Shown piece by piece: positions 1 through 8,188 of a DNA stretch of 8,469 nucleotides. Positions within the stretch are counted from its first letter, which is position 1; each line of letters begins with the position of its first letter. Under the pieces are notes generated by a model, which was not told where the DNA came from, did not search any database, and saw nothing but the letters and a program-made list of their open reading frames with translations. The stretch is from an uncultured Planctomycetaceae bacterium (GTDB lineage: Bacteria > Planctomycetota > Planctomycetia > Planctomycetales > Planctomycetaceae). The position numbers and the translations under genes are program-made. The stretch spans positions 1 to 8,469 of the forward strand of contig CAIJTL010001035.1 in the NCBI GenBank assembly GCA_903823545.1, given 5' to 3'.

Positions 1-167
1 AATCCTGGTCCGCCGTAGCGTCCCTCTTCAGCAGTCGCTTTTTGCAACTGCATGATGCCAGGCAAGCTCAAACCTGCCATCGCAGAACCACCGACCTTCA
101 AGAGATCGCGACGAGAAAAGTAACCATCACAGGTATCTTTGCCGTACTGACCAAGGATTCGCAGCAT
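1..167 (-). CDS. DUF1501 family Tat-exported protein, N-terminal part (runs off the left edge)
   Basis: This is the first 55 codons of a gene that continues beyond base 1. Translation from the ATG at 167-165 gives a twin-arginine signal: SRRDLLKVGG at residues 18-27, followed by a small/hydrophobic stretch (residues 28-38). An N-terminus with MLRILG, a short polar spacer, and SRRDLLKVGG is typical of the DUF1501 proteins that planctomycetes carry in many copies; they are sulfatase-like, Tat-exported proteins of unresolved function, often next to DUF1553 proteins. GGAG lies 9 bases before the ATG on the minus strand, supporting the start. The upstream neighbour on the same strand is a putative lipoprotein rather than a DUF1553 gene, and a likely terminator separates the two. 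The assignment rests on the N-terminus only, since the body of the protein is outside the window. Confidence 0.75.
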   Translation of the reverse strand, partial: MLRILGQYGKDTCDGYFSRRDLLKVGGSAMAGLSLPGIMQLQKATAEEGRYGGPG

Positions 168-174
168 CGAAAAT

Positions 175-218
175 TTCTCCGGTGAGAAGTTCCATTGAGT
201 AAGCAACCGGCTCACTCA
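175..218 (-). promoter_or_regulatory. Two stacked hairpins in the DUF1501 leader, one covering the ribosome binding site
   Basis: Read on the minus strand, 218-196 forms a 9-bp stem (TGAGTGAGC / GCTTACTCA, one G-U pair) with a 5-base loop. Just downstream, 188-175 forms TTCTC-ACCG-GAGAA, which places the GGAG ribosome binding site in the 3' arm. The first stem pairs fully only in the minus-strand transcript, because the plus strand would have an A-C mismatch. This suggests an RNA structure in the DUF1501 leader that could limit translation. Function is inferred and the second stem is short. Confidence 0.3.
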
Positions 219-244
219 GCATTCGGTGGGAGGAAACTATGAGC

Positions 245-270
245 AAAACTGAGAGCTGTTACAGCCTCAG
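245..270 (-). terminator. Probable intrinsic terminator behind the putative lipoprotein gene
   Basis: On the minus strand the transcript would read CTGAG-GCTG, loop TAA, CAGC, one bulged T, CTCAG, then G and TTTT. The stem has 9 base pairs with a single bulge and a T run directly after it. It lies about 125 bases past the stop codon of the lipoprotein gene and before the start of the DUF1501 gene. It is therefore well placed to end the first transcript and make the second one independent. Confidence 0.5.
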
Positions 271-395
271 CAAACCGACTTGATTATCGGCCAGTAACCA
301 AGCAAAGCGGTAGCTTAAGGCTCGTTCCGATCAACGGTCAACGATGTGTTATCAAAGTTTTCTGCCAAAACAGGCCAAGTGAAGAGCCGATTCGG

Positions 396-944
396 TCAGT
401 AGCCGCGCTGTAAATCGTCCAAAATCGCTTGCTCTAAGTCCGTGTCACGACCGAGCGACATCCAGCCGGAAGGGCTCGTTTGACCCACGACTACGGAGAG
501 ATTTCGCTCTAAGGGAGATGACTTTCGGAAAGTCGCCGCGCCGGAGGTGTTTTCCGCAGTTCCGTTGAGGTCTTCCAGCTCTTTGTAGGCTTCAACACCA
601 ACCAGATATCCCCCTTCGACGGGAGTGAGGTCGACTTTCACTTTGCGACGAATCGATTGCAGTGTGCTTTCCATTCGATTCCTAATACCGACGGAATCAC
701 CATGCCACGGCTCCAAAATATTCGAGCCGACGCGATATTCAGTCTCGATCATTCCATCCAAGCGATTTTCGCGAGCTATGGGGAAGTGGAAATCGTGCAA
801 GACATCCACTGTCCGCTCCCAGGCGTTGTGTTGAGTATTCGCCGGAACAAAAATCGGATTCGACACAATCATGGGGCGCGACGCCGCGCAGCCGAAATTC
901 AGCAGCGCAAGGAGGCAAACGGCGGTGATGATGGCACGAGGCAT
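396..944 (-). CDS. Putative exported lipoprotein of unknown function
   Basis: A protein of 182 residues. It begins with a short signal sequence (residues 1-18, PRA then a hydrophobic run through LLALL) and a cysteine at position 19 in LNFGC. The positions before the cysteine are poor for a lipobox apart from glycine at -1, so lipidation is plausible rather than certain. The mature part has no motif I recognise. It contains a segment RTVDVLHDFHFPIAREN (about residues 44-60) that reads like the start of an alpha/beta domain, and the rest is polar. The ATG at 944 is kept because the signal sequence starts there, although no strong ribosome binding site is visible. It is divergent from the spoVR-like gene and followed by a likely terminator. 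It resembles the many small planctomycete-specific surface proteins, but I cannot assign a role. Confidence 0.65.
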   Translation of the reverse strand: MPRAIITAVCLLALLNFGCAASRPMIVSNPIFVPANTQHNAWERTVDVLHDFHFPIARENRLDGMIETEYRVGSNILEPWHGDSVGIRNRMESTLQSIRRKVKVDLTPVEGGYLVGVEAYKELEDLNGTAENTSGAATFRKSSPLERNLSVVVGQTSPSGWMSLGRDTDLEQAILDDLQRGY

Positions 945-1291
945 GGCGTTTGACCGAGAAAAGATCTATGTCAAAACTCGAAGAACTTCGGATTCGACGC
1001 ACCGCCCCCCGACAGTGAGCGAGGAGTGTGGCAGTTGTCCAAAAACGGGTAAAGACGAATCGTGTGTCGTGTGCCCTCACCGCATCGGACGTCGCGAACG
1101 TGGAAAACGGTCTTACCTAGTTTTGGAAAATCGGAGTATGTTTCCGCCCGCTTGCAGAACGCTGTTTTCCGAATTCGTACGCGTTGGGTTTGAACCACTC
1201 GTTTCTGTAACGCACTTTTCCACACCCGCTGTCATGCAACAATGAGTCTGTTTCGTATTTGAGTCTCAACGGCAAAGCCAGGAGACCAGTG
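945..1291. other. Divergent intergenic spacer
   Basis: This 347-bp spacer lies between the minus-strand lipoprotein gene and the plus-strand spoVR-like gene, so it should carry both promoters. I could not identify convincing -35/-10 pairs, a tRNA or a repeat. Short open frames cross it on both strands, but none has a ribosome binding site or a recognisable protein. The only clear signal is AGGAG at 1280-1284, the ribosome binding site of the downstream gene. Confidence 0.5.
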
Positions 1292-2815
<1,524 letters not shown>

Positions 2816-3006
2816 AAGTGCAGTGATGAGCCGCTCGAACGAGCGCTTACGGAACCAGCATTCCCCCCAATTTCTGGCCGACGCCAAATTGGACTTGTTA
2901 AGTCGGACGCGATCGCCGACCGGTATTTGATGGCGTGAAGTTTTTCGTTGACTCAACTCCACTGTCCTGAATCAACTTCTAAGCATTCCGCCAATCGAGG
3001 TGTGAC

Positions 3007-3501
3007 ATGAGTTTGAGCGATTCACTGTCCCAAGAACTGACACGGTTGGTTGGCTTAAATGTCGCCCAACCGCAAACGGTTAAACTCCCCACGACCAATG
3101 GACTCGACATGTCGATCGACCTCACGACGGTCGATTCTTTGAGCTGCGCCTTTCGCGAGCTCCGAATTGATGTGCCGCATCTTGCGGGTGCGTCGTTCGC
3201 AGTACTCAAAGCATGGGCGGATGACTTGTCGCAGCGGATTACCTACCTCTTGGAAAACTTGGGGCCGTTAGAATTTGATCCGACAACGCAGCAAGTTTTG
3301 ATTCGCTCCAAGTCGCCCGACCAGCGCACTGGAGGCGCGAAGTACTACGAAATCCTCTTGCAGTGCCAATCTGCCGGACGTTTCTTCCTGCGACGATACT
3401 ACTCTGACCCCACACAGACAGGACGAAATCAGGTTGATTTGCATCTCACACACGAGACGCTTTTGAAACTCGTGGACGATCTTGTCGCGACCGTCCCGTG
3501 A
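3007..3501 (+). CDS. Conserved-looking protein of unknown function, 164 residues
   Basis: The product has 164 residues, no signal peptide and no membrane segment, so it is probably cytoplasmic. GAGG 6 bases before the ATG supports the start. The sequence looks like a compact alpha/beta fold: a helical N-terminus (residues 1-16), a region with hydrophobic strands, a long helix around residues 65-85 (LKAWADDLSQRITYLLENLG), then strands with the phrase EILLQCQSAGRFFLRRYY (about 125-142) and a C-terminal helix. I do not recognise the family. It follows the SpoVR gene by 191 bp on the same strand, too far to call an operon. A small cytoplasmic planctomycete-specific protein is the safest description. 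Confidence 0.7.
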   Translation: MSLSDSLSQELTRLVGLNVAQPQTVKLPTTNGLDMSIDLTTVDSLSCAFRELRIDVPHLAGASFAVLKAWADDLSQRITYLLENLGPLEFDPTTQQVLIRSKSPDQRTGGAKYYEILLQCQSAGRFFLRRYYSDPTQTGRNQVDLHLTHETLLKLVDDLVATVP

Positions 3502-3873
3502 GTTCTTTCTCACACGACATCTCTCGTGACAGTGTTCTGAGACGGTTGAATGCCGTTTGCTTGGGCTCGCAAACAGAGTCGTTCGTCCGCAGTCTCCGCG
3601 TCTGATGCATGTTGGCACCAGATTTTCGGACTGAGTTTAGCCTTCTTTGGGCAACACATAGATGCCAAAGAACTTGCGCCGGGGGCGTCGCCCGAGCCTC
3701 GTTGTCAAAATAAGGTGAATATTTTACCCATTCTTCCCATTTAGTTGCTTCACTCTTACCAACGGCTGGCTTAATTTCTCATGCGTCGGGCATATTGCCG
3801 CATTGGATGGCTGGGCAGGATGCCATGAATTCACTCAATACAGCCGCCCGTTTTGTTTCAAAGGAAGAGCAAC
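3502..3873. other. Long leader/spacer in front of the cysteine-rich protein gene
   Basis: No gene is supported in these 372 bp. Small hairpin-forming stretches are visible: GTGAG-TTCTTT-CTCAC (3498-3513, overlapping the stop of the preceding gene), CACGA-CATCTC-TCGTG (3513-3528), a GC-rich one GGGCG-T-CGCCC (3683-3693), and an AT-rich imperfect palindrome GGTGAATATTTTACC (3714-3728). A short frame at 3550-3744 has no ribosome binding site and no recognisable product. The spacer probably holds the promoter of the cysteine-rich gene, whose ribosome binding site AAGGAAG lies at 3861-3867. I found no clear -35/-10 pair. Confidence 0.45.
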
Positions 3874-4902
3874 ATGAAGAAACGATTGTGGGCCAGCGTC
3901 GCGGCCCTGGGACTCCTCGTCCTCCCGATCGGCCGAGCCTCGGCCGATCAATGCTGTCCGCAGCCAGCCTGTGCTCCAGCGACCTGCATGGTCGAGCGAA
4001 CCGTTTTGGTTCCGGAAATGAGTACTGAGACTCGTAAGATTTGGGTAACGGAATGCCGTCCGGAAACACAAACTCGGAAAGTGCGAACCTGCAAACTGGT
4101 TCAAGAATCAAAGGAAGTGACCGAGGAGTACACGGTCTTTAAGCAAGAGTGCCGGACTCGCCAAGAGCAGTACCAAGTTAGCGTTCCGGAATGGAAAGAC
4201 GTGACGACCGAGTACACCGTCATGGTGCCCACGACCGAAAAGCGTCAAGGCGTTCGCAAAGTGGCCAAGTGCGTCCCGACCACTGAAAAGCGAACGGTCT
4301 GCGAGCACAGCGGTCACTGGGAAGATCGAGCGGTTCAGGTTCAAACCTTCGTCCAAGGCTGCGACTCCTGCGGCCGTCCGACCTGCTGTCCACAAACGAC
4401 GACTTGCACTCAGAAGGTTTGGGTTCCGGAAGTCATTCAGAAGCAAGTTGACGTCACGGTCAACAAGATCGTTTGTGAAGATCAGCCTTATGAGTACGAA
4501 GTGAGTGTCTGCAAACCAGAGAAGCGCACCTGCACTCAAAAGGTTTGCACCCCGAAGTGCGAAACTCGTACTCGCGACGTTCAATTCACTGTTTGTGTTC
4601 CTGAGAAGAAGACTTGCACTCGCACCGTCGTAAGCTGCAAACCAGTCATGGAAGAGCACGACGAGCAATACACGGTCATGGTGCCGCACAAAGTTGAGAA
4701 AGAAATTCAGGTTTGTGTCTGCAAGATGGTCGAGAAAAAGATCCAAGTTAAAACTTGTTGTCCGCAACCGGCTCAGACATGTTGTTCTGCCCCCGCACCG
4801 ACTTGTTGCACGGCACCCGCTGCAAACTGTTGTCAGGCCGCACCGACTTGTTGTCGCCCGGCACCGACTTGCTGCAATGCGGCTCCAGCCTGTTGCCGAT
4901 AA
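3874..4902 (+). CDS. Secreted cysteine-rich YTV-type cell-wall protein
   Basis: The product has 342 residues with a classical signal peptide: MKKR, a hydrophobic core (residues 5-19) and probable cleavage after ASA at 23-25. The mature protein has 38 cysteines and no globular domain I know. The middle (about 40-295) is built of degenerate repeats of alternating charged and valine-rich strands, such as EYTVMVP and QYTVMVP, with YTV at 86-88, 114-116 and 266-268 and variants at 206-210 and 238-240. Phrases like VPEKKTCTR and KPEKRTCTQKV recur. The C-terminus (295-341) is a ladder of seven CC pairs in Pro/Ala-rich sequence. YTV-repeat, cysteine-rich proteins were proposed as components of the proteinaceous planctomycete cell wall, probably crosslinked by disulfides. 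The ATG at 3874 is chosen over the upstream TTG at 3853 because AAGGAAG precedes it and the signal peptide starts there. It is flanked by a long leader and a strong terminator, so it is likely monocistronic. Confidence 0.85.
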   Translation: MKKRLWASVAALGLLVLPIGRASADQCCPQPACAPATCMVERTVLVPEMSTETRKIWVTECRPETQTRKVRTCKLVQESKEVTEEYTVFKQECRTRQEQYQVSVPEWKDVTTEYTVMVPTTEKRQGVRKVAKCVPTTEKRTVCEHSGHWEDRAVQVQTFVQGCDSCGRPTCCPQTTTCTQKVWVPEVIQKQVDVTVNKIVCEDQPYEYEVSVCKPEKRTCTQKVCTPKCETRTRDVQFTVCVPEKKTCTRTVVSCKPVMEEHDEQYTVMVPHKVEKEIQVCVCKMVEKKIQVKTCCPQPAQTCCSAPAPTCCTAPAANCCQAAPTCCRPAPTCCNAAPACCR

Positions 4903-4938
4903 CGACACCGAATTGATCGATTGATTGATACGAACTCG

Positions 4939-4975
4939 AAACCCAGTTTTGCTGCAGCAGAACTGGGTTTTCTCA
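4939..4975 (+). terminator. Strong intrinsic terminator behind the cysteine-rich protein gene
   Basis: From 4939 to 4970 the sequence is an almost perfect inverted repeat: AAACCCAGTTTTGCTG pairs with CAGCAGAACTGGGTTT, with one G-U pair and the tip at CTGCAG. The 3' arm runs straight into TTTTCTC (4968-4974). It begins 36 bases after the stop codon of the cysteine-rich gene. The long stem and T run fit a rho-independent terminator for an abundant transcript; because the 5' arm starts with AAA it might also act weakly in the other direction. Confidence 0.85.
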
Positions 4976-5073
4976 TGCGCTGACCAAGTAGTCTGGTTCA
5001 ATTGGCCGAAGAACCTTGCGATCATTTGGCAAACGCCACTACAACGCAATCGGCTTATGAATGGAGTCGATTA

Positions 5074-5868
5074 ATGCCTAGCTTTGCTTCACGAATTCAA
5101 GGACCGGTCGCCGTCATCGGAGACGTGCATGGTCAGGTCGAAAAGCTCGACATCATCTTGTCGAGGCTGCGTCGCACGCCAGATTTCTCGCGACGTTGGG
5201 TCGTCTTCATCGGTGATGTCGTTGACCGAGGGACCGATCCCAAAGGAGCGATCGACCGGCTGCTGGCTCTGCAACGCGAACATCCTCAAACAACGGCCAT
5301 TTCCGGAAATCACGAACTGGCGATGGCCGGCGCACTCGGCTTAATACCGACGCCCTCTTATGCCGACTGGCCCGTGCAATGGGTGCAGCAATACGGAGTC
5401 GAATCCACATTCGCCTCGTACGACGCTCCGCTCGGCGACCTCGCTGCATTGAAGAGTAAACTCTCCGCCGAGCACGTCAGTTATCTGACAGAGACTCCGT
5501 GGGTCGTCGAGCACCCTCAAGCGATCTTCGTTCACGCGGGCCTCGACCCGAATCAGCCGCTCGATCTGCAGCTCAGAATCCTGCGACAGCGCGACTTTAC
5601 ATTGAATCGACCACCCTGGCTCTGCTCGAAGACCTTCGTCGACAGCGGCGTTCCAGATGATTGCCGAGCGATGGTCGTCTCCGGCCATGTCCCCGTCGAG
5701 GAAGTTATTTACCGCCCCAATCGCTTGCTGATCGACACCACCGGCGGCCACTCCGGCGACCTAAGTTGCGTGCTGCTTCCGGAACTCGTCGTCATCTCAT
5801 CAGGCAATGTTCCGCCACAGCCGCTCGTTGCTCCAGAACCAGATCGCCCGTGGTGGAAGTTTTGGTGA
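5074..5868 (+). CDS. PPP-family metallophosphatase (serine/threonine protein phosphatase or ApaH-like)
   Basis: The product has 264 residues, no signal peptide, and the complete metal-binding signature of the PPP phosphatase superfamily: GDVHG (16-20), GDVVDRG (47-53), GNHE (78-81), a histidine in HAGL (154-157) and a histidine in SGHVP (203-207). These bind two metal ions that activate water for phosphoester hydrolysis. Bacterial members act on phosphoserine/phosphothreonine proteins or on dinucleoside polyphosphates (ApaH), and the sequence alone does not decide between them. The C-terminus ends in a Trp-rich PWWKFW. The frame opens upstream at a TTG at 5002, but GGAG at 5063-5066, 7 bases before the ATG at 5074, favours the later start. 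It lies 171 bp behind the cysteine-rich gene, across its terminator, so it has its own promoter. Convergent with the next gene, 22 bp between stops. Confidence 0.88.
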   Translation: MPSFASRIQGPVAVIGDVHGQVEKLDIILSRLRRTPDFSRRWVVFIGDVVDRGTDPKGAIDRLLALQREHPQTTAISGNHELAMAGALGLIPTPSYADWPVQWVQQYGVESTFASYDAPLGDLAALKSKLSAEHVSYLTETPWVVEHPQAIFVHAGLDPNQPLDLQLRILRQRDFTLNRPPWLCSKTFVDSGVPDDCRAMVVSGHVPVEEVIYRPNRLLIDTTGGHSGDLSCVLLPELVVISSGNVPPQPLVAPEPDRPWWKFW

Positions 5869-5890
5869 GCAAAACAAGATCTGTAACCCG

Positions 5891-6355
5891 TCACCAACTC
5901 TTAGTTGCCATCCATTTCATTTCATCACGACACACGGGGCATTTCGCCTGATTGCTCGGATTCTTCACGTAGCCGTTTGGATGTAGAAGCTCTGCCAACG
6001 ACATCATCTGACCAGGTTTCCCACAACAACTACAGGAGTGTTCGTTGATCCCAGCAAACCCACCAGAAAAAAGGCCGATGTGGAGCCACTCCGACTCAGA
6101 GTCCCACTCATGTGTTTCAAAAGTATCGCCCCAAACGTTGCGCGAAGTTACCGGTCGAGCAGCCCGCACTGGTCCGCGGAGCGCAAAAACTTGGTGACTG
6201 TCATTTTTACCAAGTAGTCGATGCATTGTGCCGCACGATCGGCAAACTACTTGAACGAACCTCAATTCGAGATTACCAGCGTCATCCCATGTGTTGTAAC
6301 CACCAAGCTCTATGATTAATGGGCAGCGCTCACAAGCATAGGTATCTCTACTCAT
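5891..6355 (-). CDS. Small cytoplasmic protein with four cysteine clusters (putative zinc ribbon)
   Basis: A protein of 154 residues without a signal peptide. Nine cysteines fall into CxxC-type clusters: CERC (8-11), CRSC (38-41), CSCC (108-111) and CPVC (139-142). The first pair of clusters and the second pair could each build a zinc ribbon-like site; metal binding is inference from this spacing. No catalytic motif is seen, and a polar middle (45-105) separates the two pairs. The N-terminus resembles zinc-ribbon proteins that recognise nucleic acids or other proteins, but I do not recognise the family. The start at 6355 is preceded by GGGGAGAG about 10 bases upstream. It follows the DUF444 gene on the same strand with 63 bp between them, so co-transcription is possible. 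Convergent with the phosphatase gene. Confidence 0.7.
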   Translation of the reverse strand: MSRDTYACERCPLIIELGGYNTWDDAGNLELRFVQVVCRSCGTMHRLLGKNDSHQVFALRGPVRAARPVTSRNVWGDTFETHEWDSESEWLHIGLFSGGFAGINEHSCSCCGKPGQMMSLAELLHPNGYVKNPSNQAKCPVCRDEMKWMATKSW

Positions 6356-6418
6356 TTTATGACGCTCTCCCCAAACGCTAAATCAAGTCCCTCGAAGTGC
6401 GCTATGGAAACTTAGCCA

Positions 6419-7528
6419 TCACTTCCCCTTCCCCAAGAACAGCTTGATCGAGTCATAGATCGCATCGCGGTTGTTGATCTCTGAGAGCACCAAGTTTTCG
6501 TACTTGCCGTTGATCCGCTTCAGTTCGCGGATGTAGTCACCGCTACCGTAGGGGATTTTGACTTGGCCGTAGCAGTACAGGTTACAAGCCGGCAGCAAGT
6601 CTTCCGTGAGCATTTGCAAGCAACTGACGTTGTCTTCGCCCCAATTGTCGCCATCGCTGAACTGGAAGATGTAGATGTTCCAGTCGTTCGTCGGGAAATC
6701 TCGTTCGACGACTTGTTTGGCGACGGTGTAGGCCGAGCTGATCCGAGTCCCGCCGCTTTCGTGCGTGTGGTAGAAGGTCTCTTCATCGACCTCCTTAGCG
6801 ACAGCGTCGTGGATGATGTAGCGGACTTGGACGCCGTCGTATTGGCTCTGTAGCCAAGTATCGATCCAGAACGACTCGGTGCGGACGATCTCTTTTTGCT
6901 CCTGAGTCATCGAACCGGACACGTCCATCATGTAGATGATCGCCGCGTTGGCCTGCGGTTCGGAGATCGTCTTCCAGCTTCGGTAAAGCTGGTCTTCCTT
7001 CATCGGTACGATCTTGGGTTTGGTGATGTCGTACTCGTTGGAGGCAATGCTGCGTTTGAGCGCCTGCTTGTAAGTCCGCTTGAAATGCCGCAGTGACTGC
7101 GGGCCGGTCTGCCGGATGCTGCTGTATTTGTCCTTGCGACTTCTGACCGCGTCGTGCCCCTTGGGCTGAATGTTCGGCAGTTCCAATTCCGCCGCCAGCA
7201 TCTGAGCCAACTCTTCGATCGACACCTCCACATCGCGAGTATGTCCGGTTCCCGGATCGCTCCCAGCCTGACCTTGTCCGTCCCCCGGATCCCCCCCCTG
7301 CCCGATCGGCTGGCCAACTTCCCCTTCACCCTGCGCGACACCGCCCGAACCTTTCGGCCCATGACGGAAGTGCGGGATCTCAATATTCGGCACCGGAATC
7401 GTCACCAGCCGCCGCCCCTGCCGCCCGGTCATCTCACCGTGAGTGATATACCGGCGCAGGTCTTTGCGAACTCGCCCTTTGACGATTTCTTTGAACCGTT
7501 GCTGATCGCGATCAATGGCTCGTGTCAT
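6419..7528 (-). CDS. yeaH: DUF444 family protein (YeaH/YhbH-like, VWA-type metal site)
   Basis: A protein of 369 residues of the DUF444 family. The N-terminal half carries the family opening with RDQQRFKEIVKGRVRKDL (about residues 8-25) and a Gly/Gln/Asp-rich low-complexity linker (about 59-97). The C-terminal half is a von Willebrand factor A-like domain with a MIDAS metal site: DVSGSM (202-207), the threonine in SGGTR (258-262) and the aspartate in FSDGD (290-294). YeaH and YhbH are encoded with the PrkA(YeaG) kinase and SpoVR(YcgB) in many bacteria, linked to stress and sporulation, though their biochemistry is unclear. The frame opens with a TTG at 7540, but GAGG 6 bases before the ATG at 7528 sets the start. 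The SpoVR partner lies 3.6 kb to the left on the opposite strand. The toxin-antitoxin remnant ends 48 bp upstream. Confidence 0.92.
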   Translation of the reverse strand: MTRAIDRDQQRFKEIVKGRVRKDLRRYITHGEMTGRQGRRLVTIPVPNIEIPHFRHGPKGSGGVAQGEGEVGQPIGQGGDPGDGQGQAGSDPGTGHTRDVEVSIEELAQMLAAELELPNIQPKGHDAVRSRKDKYSSIRQTGPQSLRHFKRTYKQALKRSIASNEYDITKPKIVPMKEDQLYRSWKTISEPQANAAIIYMMDVSGSMTQEQKEIVRTESFWIDTWLQSQYDGVQVRYIIHDAVAKEVDEETFYHTHESGGTRISSAYTVAKQVVERDFPTNDWNIYIFQFSDGDNWGEDNVSCLQMLTEDLLPACNLYCYGQVKIPYGSGDYIRELKRINGKYENLVLSEINNRDAIYDSIKLFLGKGK

Positions 7529-7576
7529 GTCACGCCTCAATTGATACGGACGAAGGTTGTCCGTTGATTGTCGAAG

Positions 7577-7977
7577 CTAATCCCGCATCAAGGCTCGAAA
7601 TCCGGCTTGAACGAAGTGTTGGTCGAAGGTCAGGGCATCGGTCATCCCGCGCTCACGCATCACGACAAACGAAATGCAGTCCACAAGGCCCCAGGTTTTG
7701 TCTTTGTGTTGTTTGAAGAGGTGGAATCCGGCTTCAAAGATTTCTGGATCGAGTCGGACGATTTCCACATCGGCGGAGTTTTGAAACTGGTCGATGATGT
7801 CGATGACTTCCGTCCGAAACCGCTTAGCTAAAGCATTTCCGGATTCCAAAAGGATGGCATCAGTCAGCAGAAATTCTGGCCTTCGAATCGTTCCGATAAC
7901 TCCAAGGCTTTGACGTGCAGTTCGTCTCGCTCGTTGACCAAGGCAGTGATGAAGTTGGTATCAATGAACGTCGTCAA
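7577..7977 (-). pseudogene. vapC: Frameshifted VapC-type PIN-domain toxin gene
   Basis: Two frames together encode one PIN-domain ribonuclease of about 133 residues. The first frame starts at a TTG at 7977, with GGGAG 9 bases upstream, and reads TTFIDTNFITALVNERDE until a stop at 7866-7864. The second frame resumes with LLTDAILLESGNAL and runs to 7577. One base is missing at about 7871-7873, in a TTT run (AAA on the plus strand); adding one T restores a continuous protein. The four acidic positions expected in a PIN active site are all present in the restored protein: D6 (FIDTN), E45 (LLESG), D100 (GLVDC) and D119 (TFDQH). PIN toxins of VapBC pairs cut RNA and are neutralised by the adjacent antitoxin. 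The start overlaps the end of the antitoxin gene by 17 bases. It could also be an assembly error or a programmed frameshift. Confidence 0.8.
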
Positions 7978-8188
7978 GCGTTTTTTCTCCCGTCAGGTAC
8001 AGATCGAGGTTCTTCGAGAAATCCGGCGGCGCTTTGATTTTGATCTTTCGCAACTTCGCCATGATCGACTCTTGCGGCGGTGACTTCGCTTTCGGCTCCG
8101 ACAATCGGCGAACGACCGCATGAACTTCGGAAAGGCTGGCTTCATCCAGTCCTGAAAGCTGTTCGATGATTTTTTCTCTGGTAGTCAT
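7961..8188 (-). CDS. Antitoxin-like protein of the VapC partner
   Basis: A protein of 75 residues whose placement and shape fit the antitoxin of the following PIN toxin. The N-terminal half (residues 1-31) is a predicted two-helix stretch, MTTREKIIEQL then LDEASLSEVHAVVRRL. After a basic, proline-containing linker (32-54) comes DFSKNLDLYLTGEK (56-69), an amphipathic tail of the kind that binds the toxin. No DNA-binding domain is recognised with confidence. It overlaps the toxin start by 17 bases. The ATG at 8188 overlaps the TGA of the upstream antitoxin-like frame in an ATGA arrangement, which argues for translational coupling with it. Its own ribosome binding site is weak. Confidence 0.7.
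   Translation of the reverse strand: MTTREKIIEQLSGLDEASLSEVHAVVRRLSEPKAKSPPQESIMAKLRKIKIKAPPDFSKNLDLYLTGEKTLDDVH

Noticed and set aside
1180..1205. A T-loop-like GGTTTGAACC phrase suggesting a tRNA
   Set aside because: No acceptor, D or anticodon stem could be built around it and no CCA end is present.
871..1245. A 124-residue plus-strand frame with two CxxC pairs (CGSC, CVVC)
   Set aside because: It overlaps the lipoprotein gene antisense, has no convincing ribosome binding site, and the rest of the product looks random; the cysteine pairs are probably chance.
1259..1291. Upstream TTG start for the SpoVR gene
   Set aside because: The AGGAG motif at 1280-1284 is correctly spaced for the ATG at 1292, and the extra 11 residues do not look like family sequence.
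2832..2845. Palindrome CGCTCGAACGAGCG as a terminator of the SpoVR gene
   Set aside because: The stem is short, the loop is tight and no T run follows.
2826..2930. A 34-codon frame right behind the SpoVR gene
   Set aside because: It lacks a ribosome binding site and has no recognisable pattern; not enough to call a gene.
4108..5049. A 313-residue open frame on the minus strand opposite the cysteine-rich gene
   Set aside because: It is the antisense image of the repetitive, codon-biased cysteine-rich gene, runs through its terminator and shows no signal peptide, domain or ribosome binding site.
5859..5896. Inverted repeats in the convergent gap between the phosphatase and cysteine-cluster genes as a bidirectional terminator
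   Set aside because: The 7-bp repeat arises because both genes end in TGG TGA, and the GTTTTG/CAAAAC stem is AT-rich with no proper T run.
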